From Leptospiraceae bacterium (GTDB lineage: Bacteria; Spirochaetota; Leptospiria; Leptospirales; Leptospiraceae), in NCBI GenBank assembly GCA_024233865.1, contig JACKPA010000006.1, forward strand, positions 198,501 through 262,500: a stretch of DNA of 64,000 nucleotides. Reading direction: 5' to 3'. Below are positions 25,884-36,592 of the stretch, one piece after another; position 1 is the stretch's first letter, and every line of letters starts with the position of its first letter. The notes under the pieces were generated by a model. That model saw only the letters and a program-made list of their open reading frames with translations. It had not been told where the DNA came from and searched no databases. The translations under genes were made by a program, and so were the position numbers.

Positions 25884-26704
25884 AAAAAACAATGAACCCG
25901 ATCTCGCAAAAAATCCGGAACTTTTTTATATACAATTTCTTTGATATATCTTGCTGAATACCTTTTGGAAAAGTGCATTAATACTAACTTTTCATTTTTA
26001 AAACAGCTTGCATACTGAACTATTTCATCCAAATGAATATGTCCCCAAGATCGTGCGTGAGAGGTGCTTCTAACTTCGTCTATATAAGTACATTCCAAAA
26101 ATAAAATTTTTGATTCCATCACGTCTTTGTTTTGTAAAACGTATTCGATGGTTGTGTCACCGGAAAAGCTTACCATTGGTATATCCAATTCATTGACTAA
26201 ATTTTCACCTTGCATTTTTTTTTGAGCGATATCCCTTCCATCTAGTCCGAGATATTCAGGCTTTAATTTTTTTACGTGTTCATAAATTGTATAGCCCTGA
26301 GAGGGAATTCTGTGATTTGATAAAAGTGCTTTAAAATTGTGGTTGTTGTTTAGAAAAATCGTTTCATTTCCCTGTACAACCTGCAAATTGTATTCGTAAT
26401 CAAAACCTTCTAGTTCCGAAAAAAGCTTAAGTATCTGTTCCAACTTTTCATAAATTTCTCTGTGTACATATATATTAGGAGGACTTAGTTTTCGAAGAGA
26501 TCTCTGAGAAATATAATACGGCACACCTGCAATATGATCTATATGGGCATGAGTTAAAAGAACATTTGGTATATGTATCCTTTCAGGATGAATATAACCA
26601 ATGTCAAACATCAAATTAAATTTTTTCACAATGACACAAGTTCGAATACCACCTTCTGAAATTCCTTCAAACTCTATATCTTTATAAAAAAATCTAACAG
26701 ACAC
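25880..26704 (-). CDS. RNase Z-like metallo-beta-lactamase fold hydrolase
   Basis: A 274-residue protein with LLTHAHIDHIAGVPYYI at about residue 48, the zinc-binding HxHxDH motif. SFSGDTTIEYV at about 175 supplies the next aspartate ligand. FLECTYID...SWGHIHLDE and LMHFSKRYS carry the last histidines, as in the ElaC/RNase Z group. RNase Z cuts the 3' trailer of tRNA precursors, but paralogues with other substrates exist. The frame begins directly at the M16 peptidase stop and overlaps the methyltransferase by 4 bases. Confidence 0.85.
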   Translation of the reverse strand: MSVRFFYKDIEFEGISEGGIRTCVIVKKFNLMFDIGYIHPERIHIPNVLLTHAHIDHIAGVPYYISQRSLRKLSPPNIYVHREIYEKLEQILKLFSELEGFDYEYNLQVVQGNETIFLNNNHNFKALLSNHRIPSQGYTIYEHVKKLKPEYLGLDGRDIAQKKMQGENLVNELDIPMVSFSGDTTIEYVLQNKDVMESKILFLECTYIDEVRSTSHARSWGHIHLDEIVQYASCFKNEKLVLMHFSKRYSARYIKEIVYKKVPDFLRDRVHCFL

Positions 26705-28128
26705 TATTTAAATTTTTCCTCTGGGTCAATTACGATATATTTTTTGCTTTTAAATAAAGGTTTCATAGAATCTGCCGGACCAACAATTAGTGTTTTTAAC
26801 TTATGAGACTGAAAATACTTTTTTCCGATATTTCTTATATCTTCTAGAGAAACACCTTGTATTTGGCTCCGATAGTTTTGTAAGTAATCTTTTGGCATTT
26901 CATCTTCATCAAATCGTAATTGATTTTCTGCAATCCGATTGTCATTGGTAAACAAAAATACAAATTGATTTGTTATCGCATTTTTTGCGTCATCAAGCTC
27001 TTTTTGTGTAATATTAATAAAAGTTTTCTCTGACAAGATATCTTTCATTAAGTCATATACCTGCCGAGTAGTTTCATTTTTTGTAAGGGAATAAAAATAA
27101 ACAGAACCATGGCTTTTTTTGAAAATGGGATAGCTAGAAGCGGAATAAGCAAGACCTTTTTCCACCCGAATTTGCTGCATAAAGTAAGAAACAAACCCAC
27201 CGCCACCGATTATGTAATTGAGTAATTGGATTGCGTAAAAGTCTTTGTGGTTATGAGGCGGAAGAACTCCCATCATAACAACCATAGTTTGGTTTACTTT
27301 TTTATCTACAAAACAAATATCATATTTTAAAGAGTTTAAATTCTTTGCTAAAGTAGAATAATCAAGTTCTTCTGTTTTAAGAACCTGTTTGCCAACTTTT
27401 TTGTGAGTGAGGATTTCTGCAAGTTTTAGCTTCAGTTTCTCTTCCTCAAACATTCCGGTAACAACTACAGATTTTTTACTAAAACGAATGCTTTCTTTCC
27501 AAAATTGATAAATATCTCGCCTTTTTATTTTTTGGATTGATTCGATAGAGCCATTATCACCGGCTTTATAATTTCTATAAAGTAATTCGCCACCTTTTCG
27601 AAATCCTAATGACTGAGTATTATCATTTCTTCTTTTGATTTGCTCAATTAGTTTATTTTTAGCTGTTTCAAAAGAACTTTGAGATAAGGTCGGGTATTTG
27701 AATAGCCCTTCAATCAATGACAATATGATATTTTGATCGCGACTTAAAAAAGAAGTTTTTAAAATCAATTTATCATATTCGGAAGATACGTTAAAAGTTG
27801 CTCCATAAGACTCTATTTGGGAAATAAACTTTTCTTCCGGCAATTGCTTAGTTCCACCGTATTTCAACATATAGGCAAGGATTGCCGGTATCTCAACACC
27901 TTTTCCGGAAGTAATCGCTTCTCCACCTTCTATGTGAATTTGAAGGTATGTAATAGGGAAATTTTCCGAATGTTTTGAATAATAAGATATGTCTTCGGTT
28001 AGCTTTTCTTTTTTTATTTCCGGTATGGAAAAGTTAAGTTCTTCTATCCGTATATCTTTTACAAAAGACCCGGATTCTGCTCTTAAATTCAATATTGTCA
28101 TAATAAATAAAATAATAATTTTTTTCAT
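26704..28128 (-). CDS. M16-family peptidase-like subunit, zinc site missing
   Basis: A 474-residue exported protein with an N-terminal signal peptide (MKKIIILFIMTILNLRAES). The two M16 half-domains are recognisable: FPITYLQIHIEGGEA, then AILAYMLKYGGTKQLPEE, and later YFMQQIRVEKGLAYSASSYP in the second half. At the place of the HxxEH zinc motif it reads PAILAYML, so the metal site is absent and this should be the non-catalytic partner. It overlaps the active gene by 4 bases (ATGA), which fits a two-subunit M16B periplasmic peptidase. Confidence 0.9.
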   Translation of the reverse strand: MKKIIILFIMTILNLRAESGSFVKDIRIEELNFSIPEIKKEKLTEDISYYSKHSENFPITYLQIHIEGGEAITSGKGVEIPAILAYMLKYGGTKQLPEEKFISQIESYGATFNVSSEYDKLILKTSFLSRDQNIILSLIEGLFKYPTLSQSSFETAKNKLIEQIKRRNDNTQSLGFRKGGELLYRNYKAGDNGSIESIQKIKRRDIYQFWKESIRFSKKSVVVTGMFEEEKLKLKLAEILTHKKVGKQVLKTEELDYSTLAKNLNSLKYDICFVDKKVNQTMVVMMGVLPPHNHKDFYAIQLLNYIIGGGGFVSYFMQQIRVEKGLAYSASSYPIFKKSHGSVYFYSLTKNETTRQVYDLMKDILSEKTFINITQKELDDAKNAITNQFVFLFTNDNRIAENQLRFDEDEMPKDYLQNYRSQIQGVSLEDIRNIGKKYFQSHKLKTLIVGPADSMKPLFKSKKYIVIDPEEKFK

Positions 28129-29699
28129 AGGCTAGAACTACTGATTTTTTGCTTAGTTTTTTCTTTTTCTCGAGAGTCGATCAAGTTGGCTATTGTTACA
28201 TTATCTTTTGTAAAATATTCATTAGCAACTCTTTTTATATCTTGGATTGTCACCTTGCTAAACTTATCATAACTGTTAAATAAGTTCTCCCAATCTCCGG
28301 TTACGATTTCATAATACGAAAGGGTATCAGCCAAAGTCGAATTATAGTCAATATCTCGTAAAAAATCCGCTATAATCCTATTTTTTATGATTGTGATTTC
28401 TTCTTCCGTAATCTGTCCTTTTTGCAATTTTTCAATTTCTTCCCATACGATTTCTTCGATTTTCACAGGGTCCGCGTCTGAATTATTTCTGAAGTAGAGC
28501 GTATATAGATTAGAATACCTTTCCCCCGGGTCACCATTCCAACCATCGACACCTAAAACGATTTTTTCCTGCAAAACAAGACGTTTAAACAAACGGCTAT
28601 CCACACCTTTTGTAAGTAAAGCATCAATTACGTCTACCACACTATTATCATAATGTGGAGTAGCCGGTTTGTTCCATCCCATTAACATAATAGGACTATT
28701 TGGATATTTAATACGAACCCTCTTTTCACCCTGGTGAAAAACTTCTTGAACTCTTAAAATAGTTTGGGTATGAGACGGTTTTAAATCAGAGAAATACTTT
28801 TGGACTATGCTTTCCGTTTTGGAAAAATCCTGATCTCCCACTATAGAGATCACCATATTATCCGGAGAATAGTGCTTTTGAAAAAAGTCTTCCGTTTGGT
28901 AAATATCCAAAAATGGAATATTTGAGGCGTAACCTATAACCGGTTTTCGATAAGGCAACTGGTCAAAAGCAAGAGAAATGTATTTTTCCCGTAGGGTGCC
29001 CATGCCTGAATTTTCCACGCGCATCCTTCTTTCTTCCATTATAACTTCTCTTTCCGTGTAATACTCTCGTAAAACAGGGTTTTTCAGCCTGTCGGACTCT
29101 AATCTTGCCCAAACTTCGATACGGTTTGCGGGTAGTTGAATTTGATAATTTGTAACATCATTAGTCGTATAGGCATTAAATCCTACCTGTCCGTGTTGCT
29201 CATAAATGTAGGAATCCTCTGATTTGACAATGTATTTTTTTTGTTGTTCTTGCAAAGATTTCAATTCATCACCTAACCGCTTCATTTTTGAAACCAAATA
29301 AGGTGGGGGATCTTCTTGTTTTTTTTCGTAACTTCGGATTGATAATTTCAGTTCGTCCAATTGATGACCAATTGTTTTGATTTGCTCGCAATAGACTTCT
29401 TCTTCTTTATAGTTTTTTGTTCCGACATTTTTTGTTCCTTTAAATAACATGTGTTCCAAAAGGTGGGCTGTACCTGAAATTTCTGGAATTTCATCCACAG
29501 CTCCTGCTCTAAATTTAGTATAAAATGCCAGGGTAGGTGAATTAGGTCGGTTCATCATAATAAGATTTAACCCGTTATCAAATTTCACCTTTTTTATCTG
29601 AGACTTCAGTCTTTCCTTGACACTTTGGAATATATTATCAGAATATAGATTATTATAACTCAAAATAAGTAACACAATAAATAAGATTTTCTTAAACAA
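28125..29699 (-). CDS. M16-family zinc peptidase, catalytic subunit
   Basis: A 524-residue exported protein with a signal peptide (MFKKILFIVLLILSYNNLYS). It has the M16 motif GTAHLLEHMLFKGTKN at about residue 80, giving HxxEH, and the distal glutamate in TEREVIMEERRMR at about 215. Between them is an insert with a coiled-coil stretch of about 60 residues (IKTIGHQLDELKLSIRSYEK). The protein likely acts in the periplasm on peptides. It sits directly before its inactive partner, with a divergent lipoprotein gene upstream. Confidence 0.93.
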   Translation of the reverse strand: MFKKILFIVLLILSYNNLYSDNIFQSVKERLKSQIKKVKFDNGLNLIMMNRPNSPTLAFYTKFRAGAVDEIPEISGTAHLLEHMLFKGTKNVGTKNYKEEEVYCEQIKTIGHQLDELKLSIRSYEKKQEDPPPYLVSKMKRLGDELKSLQEQQKKYIVKSEDSYIYEQHGQVGFNAYTTNDVTNYQIQLPANRIEVWARLESDRLKNPVLREYYTEREVIMEERRMRVENSGMGTLREKYISLAFDQLPYRKPVIGYASNIPFLDIYQTEDFFQKHYSPDNMVISIVGDQDFSKTESIVQKYFSDLKPSHTQTILRVQEVFHQGEKRVRIKYPNSPIMLMGWNKPATPHYDNSVVDVIDALLTKGVDSRLFKRLVLQEKIVLGVDGWNGDPGERYSNLYTLYFRNNSDADPVKIEEIVWEEIEKLQKGQITEEEITIIKNRIIADFLRDIDYNSTLADTLSYYEIVTGDWENLFNSYDKFSKVTIQDIKRVANEYFTKDNVTIANLIDSREKEKTKQKISSSSL

Positions 29700-29749
29700 T
29701 TGGAGACTCCAATTTATTTTTATAGACCAATATATTTAATCAATAGAAT

Positions 29750-30421
29750 ATGTCTCTAACAAAAATGTTGTTTCATTCTTACAAACCTTTCCTAGTATTA
29801 TTTTTTGCTATACTATTTTGCAAACCTGCAGATCCGAATTATAGAATAAAACCTCTTCTAAATAACAATTATAACGGATTTATTTCCAGAGATTTTTTCC
29901 AAATAGTTGTTGAAATACCTATAAATCCTTTTTTTGAAAATTCCATTTTAGAAGACAGGCTTTATTGCAAAAAGAGAGCTTATCATATTAGAGACAGCCT
30001 TACACTGCCAATTTTAAAAAATGTGGCAATGCAGAATGAAAAAAACAAAAAAAGGCTAAAAATTCAAGAAAAAAAGTTAAAAGCTTTCCAAAAAAAACAA
30101 GATAACTATACTCCTAAAATTATTCAAGAAGGCTATTCCGAATCCTATGATCCGGAGGAAATAACCCATTCAATGATAGAAAGTAAAAATCCATTACTCA
30201 ATCGAGGAGATTTTTTTTGGTTTCTGGACGGTATGTTTTTGTACAAAGAAGATTATGCCGATCCTAAAAAGTGTGTTTATATTTTTAGGAATATTCAAAA
30301 AGGTTTGTACGGCAAGGTAGAATCGACCATATTAACCCAAGATACGTATACCCAAGAAGTAACTCCTTCAAAAGCAAAAGACCCAAATACAAATACCAAC
30401 TATCCAAATGGAAAAAAATGA
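29750..30421 (+). CDS. Putative lipoprotein, unknown function
   Basis: A 223-residue protein (or 218 from the second ATG at 29765). The N-terminal hydrophobic run ends in AILFC at about residue 24, a plausible spirochaetal lipobox. The middle contains a charged coiled-coil stretch (AMQNEKNKKRLKIQEKKLKAF) followed by a proline/threonine-rich tail. No domain is recognised. It diverges from the M16 genes with a 50-base gap and overlaps the DUF922 gene by 4 bases, so the two products are likely made together at the cell envelope. Confidence 0.65.
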   Translation: MSLTKMLFHSYKPFLVLFFAILFCKPADPNYRIKPLLNNNYNGFISRDFFQIVVEIPINPFFENSILEDRLYCKKRAYHIRDSLTLPILKNVAMQNEKNKKRLKIQEKKLKAFQKKQDNYTPKIIQEGYSESYDPEEITHSMIESKNPLLNRGDFFWFLDGMFLYKEDYADPKKCVYIFRNIQKGLYGKVESTILTQDTYTQEVTPSKAKDPNTNTNYPNGKK

Positions 30422-31044
30422 AAAAAACTTTAAGAATTATTAATGTAAGAAAAATACTAGCATTGAGCTTTTTAATCATAATTTTTATTCAAAACTGTTC
30501 ATCTCGTGAAGGATATATTATCGAAAATAGAAAATTAACATGGGATGACTTTGAAGGCGGTGAACCTTTGTTTGCCTTTTCAACCGTAGCAAGAACAACC
30601 ACTTATCTAAAACTAGCACCTAGCAGACCTTATAAGGTAAAGGCATGGTGTGAATTCGTAAAAGAATCGTCTTTTGTCAAGGAAAAAGTTTTTGATCAAA
30701 ATGATAATGTCGTATATACGTTGTTGGAACACGAACAAGGGCACTATGATATTTGTATTTTATATTCCAGGATACTTAGGAAAAAGATTTCGTCTACTCT
30801 GTTTTCACCTTCCATGAATGATTTAAGAATAGAACTAACGGAAATTTTTCAAGATACTTTCCAAGAGATGAAAGATATGAATATGGAATACGATAATGAT
30901 ACGGGACATGGCCACTATGAAAATGAGGAATTAGTATTTCCTCTAGATAAGCAAAAATATTGGACCAAAAGGATAGCAAGCCTTTTGAATCAATATTGGT
31001 ACTATTCCACGAACAAAGAAATTGACTTGAAATTTGTTAGGTAG
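30418..31044 (+). CDS. DUF922-type putative secreted metallopeptidase, lipoprotein
   Basis: A 208-residue protein. A basic, hydrophobic leader ends in FIQNC at about residue 28, a likely lipidation site. The mature part holds LTWDDFEGGEP, then the signature YTLLEHEQGHYDICILYSR at about residue 105. This supplies a HExxH-like zinc motif as found in DUF922 proteins, which are predicted zinc-dependent proteases. It ends with IASLLNQYWYYSTNKEID. It is preceded by an overlapping lipoprotein gene and followed by a kinase-like gene after 12 bases. Confidence 0.8.
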   Translation: MKKTLRIINVRKILALSFLIIIFIQNCSSREGYIIENRKLTWDDFEGGEPLFAFSTVARTTTYLKLAPSRPYKVKAWCEFVKESSFVKEKVFDQNDNVVYTLLEHEQGHYDICILYSRILRKKISSTLFSPSMNDLRIELTEIFQDTFQEMKDMNMEYDNDTGHGHYENEELVFPLDKQKYWTKRIASLLNQYWYYSTNKEIDLKFVR

Positions 31045-31056
31045 ATTTAATTTATT

Positions 31057-32037
31057 ATGAATAGTCAATTTCAGTCTGTAATTTTAAACTCAACCGGAGC
31101 AGAAAAACTTTTTGAGCTTGAAGAAATCCAAAGCTTATGGAGTGGTTATGGTAAAATCATACGCTATGGTTTAAAAAATGCAAACTACGATAGCGTTGTT
31201 GTGAAGCACATTAACCTCCAAAAAGATGGCAAAAATTCAAAACGTTTGCAATCCGACCTATCACACCAAAGAAAACTAAAATCCTATAAAGTAGAAATGG
31301 CTTGGTACAAGAATTGGAGTAAACTATGTGATTCAAACTCTCGCGTTCCTCATGTTCTGGCAATGGAGAGTTCTAAAGACGAGATTCTAATTGTACTAGA
31401 AGACTTAGACAACTCAGGATATGCCAAAAGAAAGACTATTCTAACAGATAGTGGTATAAAAGCCTGCTTGAATTGGTTGGCGAACTTCCATTCTACGTTT
31501 ATGGGACAACATTCAAGTGATTTGTGGAAGATTGGCACCTATTGGCACCTTGACACTAGACCTGATGAGCTTAAAGTATTAAAAGATGTGGCTCTAAAAA
31601 GTGCAGCAAAAGGCATAGACAAAAAATTAAATAGTGCACGTTTCAAAACTTTTGTGCATGGTGACGCAAAACTAGCCAATTTCTGTTTTTCTAAGGATGG
31701 TAGGGATGTTGCGGCTGTTGATTTTCAGTACGTTGGTAGCGGATGTGGAATGAAAGATGTAGCCTATTTTATGAGTAGTTGCTTGCACGAAGAAGAATGT
31801 GAGAAAATGGAAACACAACTCTTGGATTATTATTTTGATGTATTAAAAAAAGCTCTAATCAATAAACAAGTTGCGATTGATTTTAATGATTTGGAAGAAG
31901 AATGGCGAGAATTATATCCTTTTGCATGGACTGACTTCTACCGTTTTTTGAAAGGCTGGACTTCCGTCCGTTGGGGAGATAATAGTTACAGTGAAAAATT
32001 AGCAAAACAAGTCATCAAGAGTTTAGGCAATAAGTAG
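31057..32037 (+). CDS. Choline-kinase/APH-like phosphotransferase
   Basis: A 326-residue protein of the kinase-like fold. The lysine of the N-lobe is in SVVVKHINL. The hinge-type segment is ILIVLEDLDNSGYAKR at about residue 110. The catalytic loop is FVHGDAKLANFCF at about residue 200 and the DFG-equivalent is VAAVDFQYVGSGCGMKDVAYF. These match the ecdysteroid-22-kinase/aminoglycoside phosphotransferase superfamily, which phosphorylates small hydroxyl compounds; the substrate here is unknown. A short internally deleted copy of this gene occurs at about 41,037-41,095. Confidence 0.85.
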   Translation: MNSQFQSVILNSTGAEKLFELEEIQSLWSGYGKIIRYGLKNANYDSVVVKHINLQKDGKNSKRLQSDLSHQRKLKSYKVEMAWYKNWSKLCDSNSRVPHVLAMESSKDEILIVLEDLDNSGYAKRKTILTDSGIKACLNWLANFHSTFMGQHSSDLWKIGTYWHLDTRPDELKVLKDVALKSAAKGIDKKLNSARFKTFVHGDAKLANFCFSKDGRDVAAVDFQYVGSGCGMKDVAYFMSSCLHEEECEKMETQLLDYYFDVLKKALINKQVAIDFNDLEEEWRELYPFAWTDFYRFLKGWTSVRWGDNSYSEKLAKQVIKSLGNK

Positions 32038-32049
32038 GAGATCGTAGAG

Positions 32050-32151
32050 GTTGTGTAAAAAGTCAATTTTTGCTCCCTTCGACTACGCTCAGGGAGCATT
32101 TAGACGCTTATCGGACATTGAGCGTAGTCGAAATGCCCCTTATTACACAGC
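32050..32151. mobile_element. MITE-like element containing the TTCGACTACGCT inverted repeat (copy 2)
   Basis: The outer ends are TGTGTAAAAAG (32052-32062) and CTTATTACACA (32139-32149), a near-perfect inverted repeat similar to the element at 16.6 kb. Inside, TTCGACTACGCTCA (32078-32091) pairs with TGAGCGTAGTCGAA (32119-32132), and TGCTCCCT (32071-32078) pairs with AGGGAGCA. The element lies between the kinase gene and the start of the accessory island. Confidence 0.65.
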
Positions 32152-32213
32152 CCTTACCAAAAAACCAACCGATACAATTATACGTTCATTTCAAGAAATC
32201 ACATTAGGATAAA

Positions 32214-34557
32214 TTACTCTTTTACACTCAATTCACTGAATTTCTCTAATACCCTATCATCCGCTTGTTTGAGATGCAATTTAAGTGCATCTGAGAAAGC
32301 TTGGGATGTGACCTTTGTCCTCTGCTTGCCTCCACTCCAGACACCTTTTAGCATAAGCATAACCTTGTCTTTAGGTGTTTCGAACATACGAATAATCCGA
32401 ACGATGTTTTCCCAGTCTCCCTTTTTGCCTGATTCCTTTAGGTTTTCGATTTGCTTTTGGTAGAGCCTATCCGGTTCGTCGTGGTACATTTTGGCGTATT
32501 CCAGAAGCTTGTCAGTCTCTTTTGCATCCAGCAAGAGTTTTTGTAATTTGAGCAAAGCTCATTGCAAGGGCAGCCCGTTACCCCAGGACTGAAAGAGCTG
32601 TAGTCTGTATTCTTCCGTTTCCAAAGTGGCTCTTATTTCCTCTAACAGTTTCTTTTTCCCGTCTTCATCTTCCTTTTCGTAGAGTTCGAGCAGGTGAGGT
32701 ATCAAATACCTACTCTTCTCTGGAGAAACGATTAAACAATTTGTCATAAAGCTCACTCATTTGCTTGGGAATCTTGGTAAGGTTGTTTAATTCATAGTCT
32801 TGGTTGAGTAAACCTTGGCAAAGGAGCTTGATATAAAGTGGATTTCCTTGGCTCCTTTTGGTCACCATTTTTACGTAGTCTTCTTTTAGTTCGTACTTGT
32901 TCACATAGTCTTCTAAAAAAGCTCTTGTGTCGATTTCCGAAAGACCTTGTAATTCCAGAGAATCACGGTGTCCTTGATCCAAATTGGTATACACTACGTC
33001 TCTAACCCGCATATTTTCACGAGAAGCATATAAAACCAAAATCCCTTTTGGCAAACTCCTTGGTAAAACCTCCAATAAACCTTCGGAGTCCGAGCCTTCG
33101 TCTAGTCCGTCTATGATCAGTAAGAGTTTTTCTGAGGATTTTTGCAATTTTTCAGAAACTTTTCGTAGCCTTATCTCAAAGTTTTCTTTTTGGGTTTGTA
33201 AATTTCCACCTTGTTCGACTCCCAGTTTGAAGGTGTTTTCCAATCGTGTATTGAGGTGTTCTAACATAGAACCTGTGTCCGTTGTATTCATATCCCTTCG
33301 GATAAAATATTCAATGACGTGAATCTTATTGATGCTTTTGTTTATGGTAAAATCATATTCCTGCTGCAACTCCGGTTTCCAGCCTAAAATCTGTGAAACT
33401 CTAGCAAGCAAGGCACTTTTCCCAATGCCCGGATTTCCCCAAAAAAACAAAAAGTCTTGGTCTTTGTCACTTGCGAAGTCTATGATTCGCTTTAATTCAA
33501 CTCGTCTTCCTTTGAAGACTTCTGTGAGAGCTTCGATCCGGTCTCGAAAATCCTGTGGAAGTGCGTCTATCTTTTGCCAATCTTTTAAAGGAAACCTCTC
33601 CAAAAATAGAGATTTGATCTCTTGGGGTGAAGTTTCGTGCAAACAGAGTTCATAATTCAAGAGGTAGACTTGCTCGCTTCGAAACGCATTGTAAAAGGAA
33701 AACCACTTCCACTGAGTCGTTTTGTTTTTGTCTTCTCGGTAGACCAATAGTGGATAAAGAGAACAATAGGTGTTGTCAATTTTTAGATACGTTCTTTCCT
33801 GTGACAGTACATGGTTTGTGTCATAAGGTTTGAAAGTTGTTCCACTGGCATCAAACATAAGACCGTTTTTATTACCAAGCAGGAGCTTGCACTTCTTGAG
33901 GTGATAGGCAGATTTTACAGCTTTCTCGAACTTTGTTCCGTATTTTGCAATGGCTTCCAAGCATCGGTCTTCGGGTGGTGTGGAACCGTGTGCCTGATCG
34001 TTTCTGAACCAAATGAAATTTTCATTTCCACTCATTTCCTTGGCAAAACTTCCCAATAAAAATCCGGACATCATCTGTACCACTTCTTGATCGGGATAAC
34101 ATTCCTTGATGGCTTTGGCAAATTGGGACGTGAAATCCCACCAATGACCGAGGCTTGGGACTCGCAGGCTGCGTGCCAGAAGTTCTTTTAATCCGTTTTT
34201 TACCTTTTCCGAAATGTCCTTGTCCTTTTCAAAAAATAGGTTGATTACAAATACGGTGTGAATCTTTACAAAAACTTCTAACGAGTCGAGCAAGCGTCTC
34301 AGTTTGGTAAGGGGGTGTTTTTCGTTATTGTATAATTCGTATATTAAAGCGAGAGGCATAGGCATTTCACTCACTTCTAACGGTTGGTGTTCCAATTTAC
34401 AGGTTGGTATATTATACTTTTCTTGCCTTCCCACTTCTACGAGGTCAGCGCCCCAACTTCCGGCGTAGTCCAGAGCTTCCTGCAAGCTCAACTTTGATTT
34501 CAGGTCGTTTACGTATACATATTCGGATTGTATTTCGTGGTTTTTAGGTTTATTCAT
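32214..34557 (-). pseudogene. STAND (NACHT-type) NTPase, broken by a frameshift and a stop
   Basis: The first 615 codons (34557-32710) encode an N-terminal region of about 360 residues with no named motif. A P-loop NTPase domain follows, with Walker A FWGNPGIGKSALL at about residue 375 and Walker B LLLIIDGLDEGSD at about 480, the LDE form typical of NACHT. After SREE there is a stop at 32710. The continuation, SRYLIPHLLELYEKEDED, lies in another frame (32559-32756). That frame meets TGA at 32559-32561 and then continues in the same frame as LLKLQKLLLDAKETDKL to 32214. The intact protein would be about 780 residues. Proteins of this class often act in phage defence or signalling. Sequencing error is possible but two lesions make decay likelier. 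Confidence 0.78.
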
Positions 34558-34598
34558 TTTGTTTCTTTATACCATATCTCTACTCATATCTTTTTAAT

Positions 34599-34725
34599 AA
34601 CCACCGATAAACACAGATGGACACCGATTCTTATCGGAGTTAATCGGTGTACATCGGTGGTTGAGTAAATTACGGTGGTTCGATACGCAGTAATTTTAGT
34701 AGTTCTGCTACTCACCAACCGTAAT
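34599..34725. repeat. Two consecutive inverted repeats
   Basis: AACCACCGAT (34599-34608) pairs with ATCGGTGGTT (34653-34662), and inside it ACACCGATT (34621-34629) pairs with AATCGGTGT (34642-34650). A second unit begins ATTACGGT at 34669 and is answered by ACCGTAAT at 34718-34725. Both lie in the 175-base gap between the LRR and NTPase pseudogenes and could be terminator-like or dispersed repeats. Confidence 0.65.
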
Positions 34726-34732
34726 CGTATCA

Positions 34733-36585
34733 TCACAGGCTCCTCTCTAGTTCTTCTAAACGCTTCTTTGCCATGATCCCTTCATCCTTGATGAGTTCTA
34801 CAATTGCCATCATACAAGCTCTTTGGATAGGCTTGAGATCGCCTAACAAACGTTCTTTGAAATCTCGCAAGTCATCCGGATCAACATTGTGTACTACATC
34901 TTCTCTTGCCAAAAACTCTTCCACAAAGGAAGCAAAAGAAGAGGATTCTTGCTCTACTGGAAATAGGTTTTGCACCTTTTTGACAATTGCAGAATCAGGA
35001 TGCTGTTTCACTATAGTCTGTATGAGTTCACCCAAATCATCCGTATCGGTCTCCAAAGCCAACAACAGGTAGTAGAAGTTATGCTCCTCGCCGGTGAACT
35101 TTGGGAATGTTTTTAGCTTCCTTGCGAGCTCGGTCTTTTGGATGGCATCCTGTATTTTGTGAAATTCCTCACCCGCTAAGATCGGCTCGGTTTCTGCCAG
35201 CTTTTATGCAAAATAGATGCGTATCTTATCCGCTTCCGCCTGAGTCTGAATCGTGACTATCCTGTCTTTGGCTGATTTGTTGTTTCCATTTCGAATATCG
35301 AGCTTTGCCAAGGCAACAAGGCATTTATCATACCACAAGAATGTGTCTTTCTCTGTTGCGAGGTCGAGCCAATCATTTACTTCGGAGTCCTTTTTGTAAA
35401 CGGCAAAAAAGAGACAAACCGAAGGAGCGAGGATTCTGACAGATTCTTTGTCTACCTTGAAAGGCTCTACCACTTCTTTCACGAGTTCCATCGCCCAATC
35501 CTTAGCCGGATTTGAGAACTTCTTGTCTTCTGCCAAGACCACAACCGCAGCAGCCACCCATTCCACCTTGGATGATTGGAAAACCTTTTTAAACAATCCT
35601 CTGAAATTCGGATCAGGCATCATGATTGCTTCCGTAAGCAGATTCTCCACCGACAAAGCCGCCACATCCTTCTTTGCCAAAAGCCCATCCAATAGCTCAC
35701 CAAAGGCATCTTTGCACCAATCTTGCTTGGCACAAAGCCCAAACGCCCTCGCCAGCCTCGTGCTTAAAGGCTCTGACAGAGGATACTTCTTGAAAGTATC
35801 AAGCCATTTGGAATATTCCTCGAAAATGAAGTAAACATCCTGCCTATTTGTAGCAGTAGCAACCAATACCGCAACTGCCTTACCTGGCTGATCGTATTGT
35901 AATTCTTTTAGGTTCGTCAATTCTGTAAGTGAGTCGATTTCAAGGAGGTTTTGGCAATTACCCAATCTCAAGTTAGTAAGGTTAGTCAAACTGGCAATCA
36001 GGTTTATATCGGTTAGTTTATCGCAATTCCCCAAATCCAGATTTTCAAGATTAGTCAAACTAGCAATCGGGCTTAGATCGGTTAGGTTTTTACAACCACT
36101 CAAATTCAGCTTTGTAAGATTAGTCAAACCGGTTATCGGGCTTATGTCGGTTAAATTATTGCTTTATTTATAATAAGGTTTTTTAAGTTTGTAAAACGCT
36201 CGAACCCGAATAGGTTATGAACTCCTAGACTGAACAGATTCGGCAGCTCCGTAGGAATTTCTTGCAATTGACTTCTCTCATTTATAAGAAGGATAAATGG
36301 AAACTCTTCAATCCAAAGAGTAAAGCTACCACCTGAATTTGGTTGGATTCGGATTTCCGCACCTTGGGTAAACTGCGAGAGGGTATACGTTCCATCCGAC
36401 CTGCTAGCTTGAATATGTAGCTTTTCTGCAAGAAACCATTCCTCAATGGGAGCTGTGAGAAGGTCAATCTTATTTTTACCATGGATAGCATAAACATGGC
36501 ATTTGTTCTCGTCTTGACCAGACCAGTCTTGCAGGGATTGCAAGGTCTCCTTTCTATGCTCTTCTAAAATCCTTACTTTTATCAT
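34733..36585 (-). pseudogene. Leucine-rich-repeat protein, broken by a frameshift and a stop
   Basis: The natural start is ATG 36585 with AGAGG upstream. The first about 140 codons end in FERFTNLKNLIINKAI and then a stop near 36151. The next frame carries on without a gap as NNLTDISPITGLTNLTKLNL, followed by three more repeats of the LTNLTxLxLGxCxNL type. A helical region of about 230 residues follows, to TAA at 35204. After this stop the same frame continues (KLAETEPILAGEEF) to 34733. The rebuilt protein is about 617 residues. It lies between the NTPase pseudogene and the Rpn nuclease copy 1, all in the same direction. LRR and STAND proteins together suggest a former sensing module. Confidence 0.78.
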
Positions 36586-36592
36586 AAAACCT

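Noticed and set aside
32559..32561. TGA as a selenocysteine codon or read-through site
   Set aside because: No cysteine-like position or stem-loop is evident, and a frameshift lies upstream in the same gene; decay is simpler.
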